A DNA stretch of 64,000 bases from Rubrobacter tropicus (GTDB taxonomy: Bacteria; Actinomycetota; Rubrobacteria; Rubrobacterales; Rubrobacteraceae), in contig NZ_CP045119.1 in NCBI RefSeq assembly GCF_011492945.1, positions 3,596,001-3,660,000 of the forward strand, written 5' to 3'. Positions 29,294-38,178 of this stretch are shown piece by piece; the first letter of the stretch is position 1, and every line of letters starts with the position of its first letter. Below the pieces are notes generated by a model that was not told where the DNA came from, made no database searches, and was given only the letters and a program-made list of their open reading frames with translations. The position numbers and the translations under genes are program-made.

Positions 29294-29767
29294 GTGTTTC
29301 CGACAAGAATACTGGTAGCCACTAATGGGTCGCGGGAGGCGGAGCGGGCGTTGGAGGCTGCGGTGGATCTGGCGACCGGCACGGGGTCGGAGTTGGAGAT
29401 AGCGTACGTCGTCTCCACGGTGACCGGGCCGCCCCACCCCAGCGCCGGGGTCGGGGTGAGCAAGGAGGCCCACCTGGAGCGGAAGAGGCTGCTAGGCTTC
29501 AGGCTCCTCGAAGACCAGAAGCGGCGCGTGGAGGATCTCGGCGGAAGCGTGGCCGCTTCCCACTACAGGGAAGGAAAGCCCGAAAAAGAGGTGGTCGAGC
29601 TCGCCAGGGAGATCGAGGCGGGCCTGATCGTAACCGGCGGCAACCGCCGCCCCTGGTTCGCGCGCGTCTTCGGCGCCGGTTTTTCCACGACGGTCCTCCG
29701 CAAGGCAGACCGTCCGGTCCTCGTGGTCGGCAAGCGGGAGACGCAAGGTTCGACGGTACCGAAGTAG
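29294..29767 (+). CDS. Universal stress protein (UspA family)
   Basis: A 157-residue single Usp domain starting at a GTG with GAGG upstream. The start RILVATNGSREAERALEAAVDLA is typical. The nucleotide loop normally written G-x2-G-x9-G(S/T) appears as TGGNRRPWFARVFGAGFSTTVLR, where the spacing is kept only loosely. ATP binding is therefore uncertain. It stands alone between two copies of the repeat element. Confidence 0.85.
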   Translation: MFPTRILVATNGSREAERALEAAVDLATGTGSELEIAYVVSTVTGPPHPSAGVGVSKEAHLERKRLLGFRLLEDQKRRVEDLGGSVAASHYREGKPEKEVVELAREIEAGLIVTGGNRRPWFARVFGAGFSTTVLRKADRPVLVVGKRETQGSTVPK

Positions 29768-29985
29768 CTTGTCAGCCTGTCGGCACGCGTCGGCCCGCTT
29801 CGCGGGCCTCGCTTTCAGCTTGTCAGCTTCTTGCCGCCGAGGACCGACCGGGCAGCGCCGTTCGCCGCGTTTTGAGTAACGGATGGTGCGACGGATCGAG
29901 ACGACTCGCTGACGGGCTGAGAGCGAGCTTTGCGGAGGCGAAGCCGGAGCAAGGCGAAGCGTGCCGACAGGCTGACAAGCTTCAC
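29768..29985. repeat. Second compound CTGA-type repeat element beside uspA
   Basis: Opens with TTGTCAGCCTGTCGGCACGC, contains the shared block around CGACCGGGCAGCGCC and closes with GCCGACAGGCTGACAAGC, an inverted match to its own start. It therefore forms a large inverted repeat between uspA and the convergent aroE, and could serve as their shared stop. Confidence 0.6.
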
Positions 29986-30818
29986 AAGAGCGCCCTGTTC
30001 ATGGCTTCCACGTTCGGCTGCTTTCCGGTCCACAGCTTCTGGGCGAGGACGCCCTGGTAGAGGAGCATCCGCTGGCCGGTGACGACGGTCGCGCCGCGCT
30101 CGCGGGCGTGACGGATCAGCGGCGTCTCAAGGCCGGGCCGGTAGACCGCGTCGATCACGGCCCGGCCTTCGTCGAGGTAAGCGGGGGGCAGCGGCAGAGG
30201 GTCGCCGTCCCTCATACCGAGGGGTGTGGTGTTGACGATCACCGCCGCGTCGAGCGCTTCTTCCTCCAGGGCGTCCGGGGCGTGGACCTCCACCTCGGCC
30301 CTCTTGCCCACTTCGCGCAGTTTCTCCGAGAGGTCTCTTGCCCGCTCGACGTTTCGGTTGACGATCCGCAACCGTTCTATCCCCGCGTCGCAGAAGGCGG
30401 CGGCGATGGAGGCCGCGGCGCCCCCGGCCCCGAGGAGCAGTACCCGTCGGCCAGCTAGACGGATACCGGCTTCCCGGCACGCCTCCACCAGGCCGGGGCC
30501 ATCGGTGTTGAAACCGCACAGCCTTGAGTCCTCGATCACGACGGTGTTCACCGCGCCTGAGACCCGCGAACCCTCGTCGAGCTCGTCCATCAGCGGGAGC
30601 ACGGCCCGCTTGTGGGGCATCGTAACGTTGAGGCCCCTGAAACCCAGGGCCGCGGCGCCCCGGACCGCGGCGGGCACGTCTTCGGCCTTGACCTCCAGGG
30701 CGACGTAGACGTAGTCCAGGCCCTCGGCGGCGAATGAGGCGTTGTGCATCGCCGGGCTCAGGCTGTGCCCGATGGGGTCCCCGATCACGGCCAAGAGCTT
30801 CGTCTTTCCGCCGATCAT
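29982..30818 (-). CDS. aroE: Shikimate dehydrogenase
   Basis: A 278-residue enzyme reducing 3-dehydroshikimate with NADPH. Substrate-site motifs are DPIGHSLSPAMHN, the catalytic Lys in NVTMPHKRAV and NTDGPGL. The cofactor motif is LLLGAGGAAAS with NR following (IVNRNVERA), which is the NADP-type signature. I chose ATG 30818. The longer frame to 30878 would overlap the end of the upstream restriction gene and has no better ribosome site. In some actinobacteria such genes serve quinate or shikimate catabolism into protocatechuate, which the pca cluster nearby would allow. Confidence 0.9.
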   Translation of the reverse strand: MIGGKTKLLAVIGDPIGHSLSPAMHNASFAAEGLDYVYVALEVKAEDVPAAVRGAAALGFRGLNVTMPHKRAVLPLMDELDEGSRVSGAVNTVVIEDSRLCGFNTDGPGLVEACREAGIRLAGRRVLLLGAGGAAASIAAAFCDAGIERLRIVNRNVERARDLSEKLREVGKRAEVEVHAPDALEEEALDAAVIVNTTPLGMRDGDPLPLPPAYLDEGRAVIDAVYRPGLETPLIRHARERGATVVTGQRMLLYQGVLAQKLWTGKQPNVEAMNRALL

Positions 30819-30864
30819 GCCCGCGCTTTCGTCGGATCGTACCTTTCGTCCGGCACGCGAGCCA

Positions 30865-33800
30865 TCAACCACAGCCAAGGATGCGTTCGAGCATGGTCCT
30901 GACGTACGTGTACTTGTCTTCTTCCTGAAAGAGCACGTGGCGGTCCTCGAACTCTTCCTTGCTGTAGCCCCAGAAGGAGACTTCGCCGTATGAAGTGTTG
31001 GAGATGATGAAGGAGTTCAGGACGACCTCCGGGTCTCCGAGGCGCTTCTCTATGCCCTTGATGGTTTCGTGGAAGCGGATCTTGGGGTCGTCCGCGCCTT
31101 GCAGGTTGCGCACGCCTTTGGGGTCCACGAAAGTGACGTACTGGCGATCCCCGACCACGAGCCACAGCAGGAAGTCCGGGTAGAAGTTGCCGGCCTCGAA
31201 GAAGCCTATGCCCTTGCCCTTGCTCAGGTTGCGCAGCAGGAAGAGATCTACGCCCTCGAAAAAACCGGTATGCCCCTCGTAGAAGATCTTGAGGTCACGT
31301 ACGAACCGTTGCTCGCCCTCATTGAGGGCGACGGGCTTGACAGTCAAGATGTCTTTGTTGCCCAAATGGACGAGCGGGTTATATAGGTGTCGGCCGAAGG
31401 GGAAAACGTCGAGGCCGTTCCAGCTTTCTTCCAGCGCCCCCCAGTCCACCGGCTTCAGACGTCCGTCTTCTATGACCGTCTTGAGGTCCCCGAGCTTCTT
31501 GAGAACGGTCTCGTTGGAGGAGACGAAGCTGTACTCCCGCAACACGTTGGGGTCCTCGTCGGTTAGCTCACGGTACTCCAGAAAGTCCGCCTCGTAGGCG
31601 GCTTTACTTGTCTCGACGTATTTCGTGGCGTAGGCCTTGAGCAGCGAGGCGGCTATCTCCTGCCAGACACGTGCCCGCTGCAAGGGGTCGCCGCCACCGA
31701 ACTCCAGGTCTTCGGGCGGGATGGAGAGCTCGTACCAGGTAGGGTCCTCCAAGAGAGCGGGGATCACGGCTCTCGGTACTGTGAGGTTGTGCCAGCCGCG
31801 CTCTTCTTTGTGACGCACGACCTCGAAGTAGAGGGCGTCCCGGTCCAGGAACGCCAGGTGCCGCTCTTCCAGCTTGCCGGTCTTGCGCTGGGCCGCAAGC
31901 GTCCTGTCGCGGCTGCTCATTGCCTGGACCTTCGGATACCAGTCAAGCCTGACCTTGATCTTGCCGGAAGCCGGCCCGCCTAGAGATGCGGGAGGCCCGA
32001 GCACGGGCTTCGGGCCGTTCTCCTTGAAGTCGCCGCCCTTGCCGACGCGAACGGTCTTGAGCTTCTTGTTGGCGAGATCCGTGATGGTCGGCAGCACGAC
32101 CTCTACCTTGTTGCCGGAGGGAAGGCCCTCTTCTTCGAGGTGCTCCTGGAACTGCTTCATGTAGTCGGCCTTCACGCCGAAGACGTCGAGGGTCTCGAGG
32201 ATGCCGATGTGGCGGGGGTGCGGCGTGCCCGTGATAGCGGAGCTCCGTTTCAGGCTGCGGCCGAGGCCCTTCAGGCGGACGCCGCGGCCGAAGAGCTGGA
32301 TGATCTGGGACCCCTCGCTCTTACCGACCCGCATCAAACCCACGCTGCTGACCCGCCAACTGCTCCAACCCTCGGCGAACTTCCTCGCCCCGACCAGCAC
32401 GTTTACCGTCGAGTCCCTCCCGTTGAGCCCCTCGAAGAGCGAGGGCGAGAGGCTGTTCTCGGAGACTACTACGTCCTCCCGGTCCTCCAACGACTTCGCG
32501 AGCTCCGTGGCCTTGCCCACGTTAACGACGCCGAAGGGCTCGTTGTTCCCCAGCCGTAAAGAGATCTCGCCCTCGGCCCCCTTGAGGACCTCGGCCCGCA
32601 TCACCGCCGGGCCTGGTGAGTTGAAGAAGCCGCGCAAGATGGAATCGTAAAGCTCGTCGGCCCCGAAACCCCTCTCCTGCAAATATCCGAACTCGTCGGC
32701 GAAGAGGTCGCGGGTCTTGTCCAAAAGGCCGGTATTGCCGCTGAGGAGGCGAGAGATGTTCTCGACGCTTTCGGCCCGGCGGTCCAAAAAGCGGGAGAAA
32801 AAGAGCAGGATCTCCGCGACGTCCGTCTTCTCGTCGCCCGCGACGCCGCCCGTCACCCGCGAGCCTACGAACATCCACAGCGGACGCTCGATACCGTAGG
32901 CCGCGAACGCGGGTCCGCCCTCCTCGAAGAGGAGCTGCTGCTGGTGGAAGGAGAGCAGCGCCGCCGTCAGGTAGCGGCGGCGGACGGACTCGTCCGCCCC
33001 GACGCCGTCCTGGAGGTTGAGGATCTGGTAGTCCTTGCCGTACCCGTCGTCGTAAAAGTACCTGTACGAGTAATCGAAGAGGACGCACTTCGCGTACTCG
33101 TCGGATAAACCCTTGTCCTTGGCGGACTTCATCGCCTGGCCGAAGGTGGCCGAGTACTCGAAGGAGAAGCCGCCCTCGCACAGACGGTCGCGCCGCTCCT
33201 TCCACTTCTTCGTCTCCTTGACGGTCTTCGCCGTGGACATCCCCCTGTGCCCCTCGTCCACCAGGACCAGGTTGTTGCCCTCGAAGGCTTCCACAGCCAC
33301 CGTCGTTGCACCCGAGTCGTCGGCTAGCTTGGTCACCTCCAGGATCTCGATCCGGTCGCCCGTGAATAGGCCCTCCCCGCCCTTGGAGAAGAGCGCCGCG
33401 TCGAGGCCCGACCCCTCGAACTCCGCGAGGTGCTGGCGGGAGAGACCCTCGTTCGGGGTGAGGAGCAATATGCGGTCGAGCTCGCGCCTCCTGCCGTGTT
33501 TGTCCAGGTAGTGCAGGTACTGGAGGACGTTGACGTGCATGATGAGCGTCTTGCCCGAGCCGGTCGCCATCCAGAAAGCCAGCTTGCGCAGGTCGTCCGG
33601 GGCGTAGTCGGGGACCTGATCCGCCTCCCCCCTGCCCTCGTTGAAGCGGCGGACGTGGGCGCCCAGCGCGGCGAGTAGCCCATCGGGGTCGGCGAAGAAG
33701 CGGTCGAGGAAGACCTCGGCAAAGAGCAGCGAGAGGTACTGGAAGTACTTCCAGCGGATGCGTTCGTCGCGTCTGGCGCCGATCCTCGCGGTGTGCCGCA

Positions 33801-34053
33801 CGATGTTCCCATCGTAGCGGAGCAGGTCGTCCACAGACGGTCCGCCGGTACGCCCCGGCAGGTCGTGGAAGCGTCCCGCGAGCAGGTGGTGGATGCCCGA
33901 GACGTTGTTCGCGTCCCACTCCTCGTACCTGGGGTCTTTGATCTCCTCGTCCGCCAACCCCTCGAAGCCCTCGACCCCGAACAGCCCGAGCATCCACTGG
34001 TTCAGCACGAGCCGCTGCTCGAACCGCAGCGCGGATTTCTGTCTCCGTCCCAC
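30865..34053 (-). CDS. res: Type III-like restriction enzyme, helicase-nuclease (Res) subunit
   Basis: A 1062-residue SF2 helicase with a C-terminal nuclease. Motif I is MATGSGKTL (about residues 160-168), motif II is VDEGH (about 265), motif III is YSATFG and motif VI is QLFGRGVR (about 585). Near residues 960-980 FYPDFLLWLVVGD and FVDPKGV form a PD-(D/E)XK nuclease site, as in Res subunits of type III R-M. GTG start with GGAGGGCG upstream. It is the last gene of the mod-higB-higA-unknown-res series, 37 bp after the small unknown gene. It should cut DNA lacking the Mod methylation after ATP-driven translocation or switching. Confidence 0.9.
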   Translation of the reverse strand: MGRRQKSALRFEQRLVLNQWMLGLFGVEGFEGLADEEIKDPRYEEWDANNVSGIHHLLAGRFHDLPGRTGGPSVDDLLRYDGNIVRHTARIGARRDERIRWKYFQYLSLLFAEVFLDRFFADPDGLLAALGAHVRRFNEGRGEADQVPDYAPDDLRKLAFWMATGSGKTLIMHVNVLQYLHYLDKHGRRRELDRILLLTPNEGLSRQHLAEFEGSGLDAALFSKGGEGLFTGDRIEILEVTKLADDSGATTVAVEAFEGNNLVLVDEGHRGMSTAKTVKETKKWKERRDRLCEGGFSFEYSATFGQAMKSAKDKGLSDEYAKCVLFDYSYRYFYDDGYGKDYQILNLQDGVGADESVRRRYLTAALLSFHQQQLLFEEGGPAFAAYGIERPLWMFVGSRVTGGVAGDEKTDVAEILLFFSRFLDRRAESVENISRLLSGNTGLLDKTRDLFADEFGYLQERGFGADELYDSILRGFFNSPGPAVMRAEVLKGAEGEISLRLGNNEPFGVVNVGKATELAKSLEDREDVVVSENSLSPSLFEGLNGRDSTVNVLVGARKFAEGWSSWRVSSVGLMRVGKSEGSQIIQLFGRGVRLKGLGRSLKRSSAITGTPHPRHIGILETLDVFGVKADYMKQFQEHLEEEGLPSGNKVEVVLPTITDLANKKLKTVRVGKGGDFKENGPKPVLGPPASLGGPASGKIKVRLDWYPKVQAMSSRDRTLAAQRKTGKLEERHLAFLDRDALYFEVVRHKEERGWHNLTVPRAVIPALLEDPTWYELSIPPEDLEFGGGDPLQRARVWQEIAASLLKAYATKYVETSKAAYEADFLEYRELTDEDPNVLREYSFVSSNETVLKKLGDLKTVIEDGRLKPVDWGALEESWNGLDVFPFGRHLYNPLVHLGNKDILTVKPVALNEGEQRFVRDLKIFYEGHTGFFEGVDLFLLRNLSKGKGIGFFEAGNFYPDFLLWLVVGDRQYVTFVDPKGVRNLQGADDPKIRFHETIKGIEKRLGDPEVVLNSFIISNTSYGEVSFWGYSKEEFEDRHVLFQEEDKYTYVRTMLERILGCG

Positions 34054-34090
34054 TAGACGCCCTCCGCGCTCGAACCGAGCACCACCCGGA

Positions 34091-34492
34091 TTATGTCGTC
34101 ACCCGGCGCTCTCGTCTCATGGCGTGCAGTTCCTCGTTCGCCAGGCGTACCGCTTCGTCCTCGCGGAGCGGTTCCACGTTGTCGTCGCGACGGCGGCGTT
34201 CCAGGCATTCGAAGAACTCTTGGAGGCTGCCGTACCGGAGACCCGCCCCGCCGATCCGATGGCCTGCCCGATAGCCGACGCGCATGATGTGGAAGAGCCC
34301 CTCAGTGTTTCTTTCCTCCATGCGGCCCAACGCCTCGCCGTCGTCCGCTCCCACGGCGTAGTTGCCGGTGGTTACGTCCACCACCAGGAACTCGCCGTCG
34401 TGCTCGCGGTCGAACTCTTCGGAGCGGATGTACCACTCGTAGATCTCGCGCCCCTGCCAGGCTATCTCTTCCGCCTTCTGCTTCGCGTCCAT
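34091..34492 (-). CDS. Small hypothetical protein between higA and res
   Basis: A 133-residue soluble protein starting at ATG 34492 (AGGAGG 5 nt upstream). The first part reads GREIYEWYIRSEEFDREHDGEFLVVDVTTGNYAVG and the middle HIMRVGYRAGHRIGG, a small alpha+beta fold with acidic and basic patches. The same kind of protein occurs as an antitoxin-like or toxin-associated hypothetical in other actinobacteria, from memory only. The last 40 residues are charged helix. Its position inside the R-M operon suggests a defence or TA role, but function is unknown. Confidence 0.65.
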   Translation of the reverse strand: MDAKQKAEEIAWQGREIYEWYIRSEEFDREHDGEFLVVDVTTGNYAVGADDGEALGRMEERNTEGLFHIMRVGYRAGHRIGGAGLRYGSLQEFFECLERRRRDDNVEPLREDEAVRLANEELHAMRRERRVTT

Positions 34493-34516
34493 ACGCCTCC
34501 TGTTCCGGGCCCTCGG

Positions 34517-34849
34517 CTAACCCGCGGTGACCAACGGCTCCACCTGTTCGGCTATCTCGTCGCCGCGCTCCCACTCGGCCATCTGGAGGTCGTAGTCGGC
34601 CTGCAAGCCGAGCCAGAATCCCGGTCGCATCCCGGACCAGCGCCCGAGCCTGAGCGCCATATCCGCGCTCACCGCACGCCTGCCGTGTACGATCTCGTAG
34701 ACGTTCTGACGGTCCACGCCCAGGGCCTTCGCCAGCCGGTTGGGGTTCATCTCCAGCGGCTCCAGCCACTCCTGCCTGAGCACCTCCCCCGGATGAACCG
34801 GAGGATAGACCCTCTCCTCCGCGCTTATCTCTTTTTCCCACTCGCCCAA
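34517..34849 (-). CDS. higA: HigA-family antitoxin (XRE-type)
   Basis: A 110-residue protein with the HigA opening VHPGEVLRQEWLEPLEMNPNRLAKALGVDRQNVYEIVHGRRAVSADMALRLGR, a helix-turn-helix that binds the operon promoter and a dimerisation helix. The C-terminus (GFWLGLQADYDLQMAEWER) is the HigA-type tail. It is 10 bp after higB, in the toxin-first order characteristic of higBA. It should neutralise HigB and repress the promoter at 35148-35176. Confidence 0.9.
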   Translation of the reverse strand: MGEWEKEISAEERVYPPVHPGEVLRQEWLEPLEMNPNRLAKALGVDRQNVYEIVHGRRAVSADMALRLGRWSGMRPGFWLGLQADYDLQMAEWERGDEIAEQVEPLVTAG

Positions 34850-34859
34850 TGTTTCTCCT

Positions 34860-35141
34860 CTAATGGTAGTCGGTGACCTCGACGTCGTGCGCGTCCCCGT
34901 CCTCGAACAGGAAGCAGATCCTGTACCGAGCGTTGATGCTCACGGACCACTGACCCTCTCTGTCCCCGCTCAACTTGTGCAACCTGTTGCCCGGAGGCCT
35001 GGCAAGCTCCTCCACGCTCTCCACCCGGTTCAACTGCGCCAGCTTTACCTGCGCCCGCCGCCTGGCCTGCTCCGGAATTGCCCGCGATTTTCGTCCCATA
35101 AAGAGCCTCTCCGTATCCCGGTCCGCGAAGCTCTTTATCAC
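34860..35141 (-). CDS. higB: HigB-family toxin (RelE-like mRNA interferase)
   Basis: A 93-residue RelE/HigB-fold protein. MIKSFADRDTERLF at the start, then LAQLNRVESVEELARPPGNRLHKLSG, GQWSVSINARYRICF and DVEVTDYH at the end match the Plasmid maintenance (HigB) family. The Arg/Tyr residues in INARYRI and the C-terminal Tyr-His are the usual active-site region. It probably cleaves mRNA at the ribosome. The GTG start is only 6 bp from the -10 box of its own promoter, so the transcript may be leaderless. Confidence 0.92.
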   Translation of the reverse strand: MIKSFADRDTERLFMGRKSRAIPEQARRRAQVKLAQLNRVESVEELARPPGNRLHKLSGDREGQWSVSINARYRICFLFEDGDAHDVEVTDYH

Positions 35142-35147
35142 AGCAAG

Positions 35148-35176
35148 ATTATGTCACGCATCGGATGACACGTCAA
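35148..35176 (-). promoter_or_regulatory. Strong higB promoter with overlapping TGTCA operator
   Basis: On the minus strand TTGACG and CATAAT are separated by exactly 17 bp, a near-consensus promoter. TGTCA-N9-TGACA (35152-35170) forms an inverted repeat between the hexamers and a further TGACA is at 35185-35189. A HigA dimer binding there would block it. The -10 lies so close to the GTG at 35141 that the mRNA would start at or near it. Confidence 0.75.
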
Positions 35177-35193
35177 TGGTCGCATGACATAGT

Positions 35194-38136
35194 TCACACG
35201 CCTTCCACCTCGAACATGAGGCGCCGGAACTCCTCCTCGATGAGGTGAACCGAAGGTCCGCCCTCCCCCGTCCTTAGCGCCAGCGTGTTGTCCCCGTTGG
35301 CGTAGACGCGGTCGAAGGAGCGTCCGGCGAAGCCCTGGGCCTCGAAGAAGGCGTCGAGGTCGTCGTTGGACTTCTCCCTCGTGTTGCGCCAGATCACGAG
35401 CACTTCATCGCCAGCCGGGTCCGTCCCCTCCGCCACCCGGAAACCGTCAACTGCGTAGCGCCGGCGGACGGCGAGGCCAAGCAGGTAGCCGAAAGTCTCC
35501 ACCAGGTCCACCGTCTCGGCGCATGTCTCGTCGCCGCGCGTAACGTCCAGCGTGTACGAGAACGGGTCCTCGAAGGCGTCCAGGTCAAGCAGCGACGGAC
35601 TCCCCTTCGTCTCGAAGTCCATCATGTACGAGATCGTGTACCCCTCCCGCAGCGCACGGTTCGTCCGAATGAGGTCGTCCTGCACATCCGTCCGGCGCAG
35701 CGACAGGTTGTTAAGCGTGTCCTCATAGGACTCCAGCCTCACGTACTTGAAGATGTGACTTACGCCCTCGCGCGAGACGGGCTTCCCATCCTTCCAGTCC
35801 TTGGAGTAGACGATCTTCTGGATGCGCGGCTTCAGCACCGAGTCGAAGTACCCGCCCATCTCCACCAGCACGTACTTCCGGTTGCCGCCGTCCTCCCGGT
35901 TCAGGTTGATGACCGCGTGGCCTGTGGTGCCAGAGCCGGCGAAGAAGTCCATCACGCAACCGTCGTATGCAGACGTTGTCAATTCCATCATCCGTTTTAC
36001 AAGCCTAGTCGGTTTCGGGTTGGCAAACGGGTTGCTTGGAAACAGCGATTTCAGTTCATCAGATGCTTCGTGATTGTGTCCAACTTCATCATAGGACCAG
36101 AGCGTAGTGGGAGTTACACCCGCCTTAACCTCAGATAAGAAGCTCTTGCGTGAAGGCGTGGATTTGCCATTCTTACCGAACCAAATTTCACCGTTCTCAT
36201 CCATCCTGCGCAGACTCTCAGCACTGAATCGAGGATATGTTCCAGGAGGTGGATTCCAAGAAACTCCGTTCTGAAACGTATAGCCAAAGGCTCTTTCTGT
36301 ACCGCTTTTTGCATGGAGAGGTGTCGCTTTCCACAATCCTTTCGGATGATTATCGGGGTTGCCATACGCTGCTGTCTGTTCCTCAGAGCGCGGAATCAGA
36401 TTGAATTCGACCGCCTCTTTCGTCCGCGCAGCTACGAGTATATGATCGTGGTTATCGGAAAAGTATCTGGCATCGTTCGCGCGAGTATACTTCTTCTGCC
36501 ACACGACATTCGCAATGAAATTTTCTGCCTGGAACACCTTGCTCGTCAACATCCTCAGGTTGTGCACTTCATCATCATCGATGCTAACGAAGAACACTCC
36601 GCTATCAGACAACATCTCTCGACCCAGGTTCATCCTGTCTTGCACCATCGCAAGCCAGCTAGAGTGCTGATACTGGTCCTTGTATAGAAACCCATCCCCA
36701 CCCGTGTTGTACGGCGGGTCTATGTAGATGCACTTGACGCGCTCGCGGTAGCGGGCCTGGAGCAGGTTGAGGGCCTGGAAGTTCTCGCTCTCGACGAGGA
36801 GGCCGTCGGTCTTCTCGTCCAGGTCCTCGATGCTCGCCAGCAGCCGATCCTTGAAATCGCCGCCGAAGAACTTTGTGTCGAGGACGAGGTGGGGGTTTGC
36901 CTTGATCCAATCGGCGCTGCGATTATCGCCGCCGTTCTCCAGGTTGGCTTCGATGGCGCTTATAGAGAAGAGCTTCTCCCACTCGTCGTACTGGGCGTCG
37001 TTGGCGGAGATTTCTTCGTACATCTCCTCCGGCACGTGGTCGAGGGTGAGGCAGTAGTCGGAGGAGACTACGAACTTCTTTTTGAGGAAGAGCTTTTTCT
37101 GGAAGTCTTCGATCTGGGCGAGGAAGGCTATGATCTTGCGCCCGATCCGCTTTATGACCCTCAGCCTGGACAGGTACTGCCCCACCCGCCGCTCGTCGTC
37201 GGTGTCCAGGTCGTCCACGTGCAGGACCTCGTTTTTGAGGAAGAAGTCGAGCTCCCGGTTCAGGAACCGTCCCAGGTCCTTGTGTACGAAGTAGTCGAAG
37301 GTGTTGCGCGCCGTGTACTCGTCCAGGTGCTTCTCCAGCACCGTCCTCTCCGGCCGGCTCTCCGTCGGCGCGGGCTCCGCCAGCCGCGTCTTCCAGCCGC
37401 CCGGCGCGTGGCCGAGGATCTTCGCGACGGCGCTCCTGTTCAGGTCGGCCTGCTTGTCCGGGTGCGGGCGGTACTCGAAGGAGACGCGAAGCTCGCCGTC
37501 AATCCCCTCTACGGGATCTTCCTCGCGCGGCACGAAGCGGCGCTCCCTGCCGCTCGCGGCCTTGTTGTTGTCCCGCTCGGTGGCGGCGGAGACGAGTTCA
37601 AAGCCGACGCGCCCGCCGTCTTTCAGCCCGAAGCGGTAGCGGCGGAAGTTCTCCGCGGTCTTGACGTAGTACTGGTCCGCGTTGGCCCAGTGCAGCTTCA
37701 CCTCCTCGCCCTCGTAGGGGAGCGCGTAGACGCCCTCCTTGTAGCGGCGCAGGCTCAGGAAGTCCCCGTTCTTGTAGTAGCGGCGAAAGAACGTGTACAG
37801 GTCCGAGTACACCTCGTTCTCCAGCGCGGCCACGCTCTCAGACGCCGCGAGCTTCTCCTTCAAGGCGACGTACTTGGGCGAAGACTCGGCCGTAACCCCC
37901 GCGTCCCCGAGGGTCTTCTCCAGGCTCGCCAGCTCCCGGCGCGCGCCCTCCTCGTCCTCGTTCCGGTACTCCCTGAAAGCCTCCCGCACCTGTGGCAGCA
38001 AGTCTTCGTTCAGAAACGTCGAGACCTCGTCCCGCTTCTGGTTCATGATCCGGTAGATGCCGAAATCCAGGTCCTCGCGGTCGAACTGGAAAAGTTCCGC
38101 GAGAAGGGCCTTCAACCTGTCGTATGCCTGCGTCAC
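35194..38136 (-). CDS. mod: Type III-like DNA methyltransferase (Mod) with long N-terminal domain
   Basis: A 980-residue adenine methyltransferase of the beta class. Catalytic motif IV DPPYNTG lies at about residue 471, and the SAM-binding FAGSGTTGHA follows at about 731. The ~250 residues between are the presumed target-recognition domain. The first ~450 residues (FGIYRIMNQKRDEVSTFLNEDLLP ... LHVDDLDTDDERRVGQYLSRLRVI) form an extra domain seen in the large Mod type. The DNA for the recognition region (about 35990-36700) is clearly more AT-rich than the rest, suggesting a swapped segment. GTG start with GGGGAGGAG upstream. It should methylate host sites and guide Res. Confidence 0.92.
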   Translation of the reverse strand: MTQAYDRLKALLAELFQFDREDLDFGIYRIMNQKRDEVSTFLNEDLLPQVREAFREYRNEDEEGARRELASLEKTLGDAGVTAESSPKYVALKEKLAASESVAALENEVYSDLYTFFRRYYKNGDFLSLRRYKEGVYALPYEGEEVKLHWANADQYYVKTAENFRRYRFGLKDGGRVGFELVSAATERDNNKAASGRERRFVPREEDPVEGIDGELRVSFEYRPHPDKQADLNRSAVAKILGHAPGGWKTRLAEPAPTESRPERTVLEKHLDEYTARNTFDYFVHKDLGRFLNRELDFFLKNEVLHVDDLDTDDERRVGQYLSRLRVIKRIGRKIIAFLAQIEDFQKKLFLKKKFVVSSDYCLTLDHVPEEMYEEISANDAQYDEWEKLFSISAIEANLENGGDNRSADWIKANPHLVLDTKFFGGDFKDRLLASIEDLDEKTDGLLVESENFQALNLLQARYRERVKCIYIDPPYNTGGDGFLYKDQYQHSSWLAMVQDRMNLGREMLSDSGVFFVSIDDDEVHNLRMLTSKVFQAENFIANVVWQKKYTRANDARYFSDNHDHILVAARTKEAVEFNLIPRSEEQTAAYGNPDNHPKGLWKATPLHAKSGTERAFGYTFQNGVSWNPPPGTYPRFSAESLRRMDENGEIWFGKNGKSTPSRKSFLSEVKAGVTPTTLWSYDEVGHNHEASDELKSLFPSNPFANPKPTRLVKRMMELTTSAYDGCVMDFFAGSGTTGHAVINLNREDGGNRKYVLVEMGGYFDSVLKPRIQKIVYSKDWKDGKPVSREGVSHIFKYVRLESYEDTLNNLSLRRTDVQDDLIRTNRALREGYTISYMMDFETKGSPSLLDLDAFEDPFSYTLDVTRGDETCAETVDLVETFGYLLGLAVRRRYAVDGFRVAEGTDPAGDEVLVIWRNTREKSNDDLDAFFEAQGFAGRSFDRVYANGDNTLALRTGEGGPSVHLIEEEFRRLMFEVEGV

Positions 38137-38178
38137 CCCGGCTCCTCCCCAAATTCCAAGCGTTCCACCGATGTCTCA

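Noticed and set aside
28975-29985. CRISPR array suggested by repeated short units around 29-30 kb
   Set aside because: Units are degenerate, self-complementary and irregularly spaced, with no uniform spacers and no cas genes.
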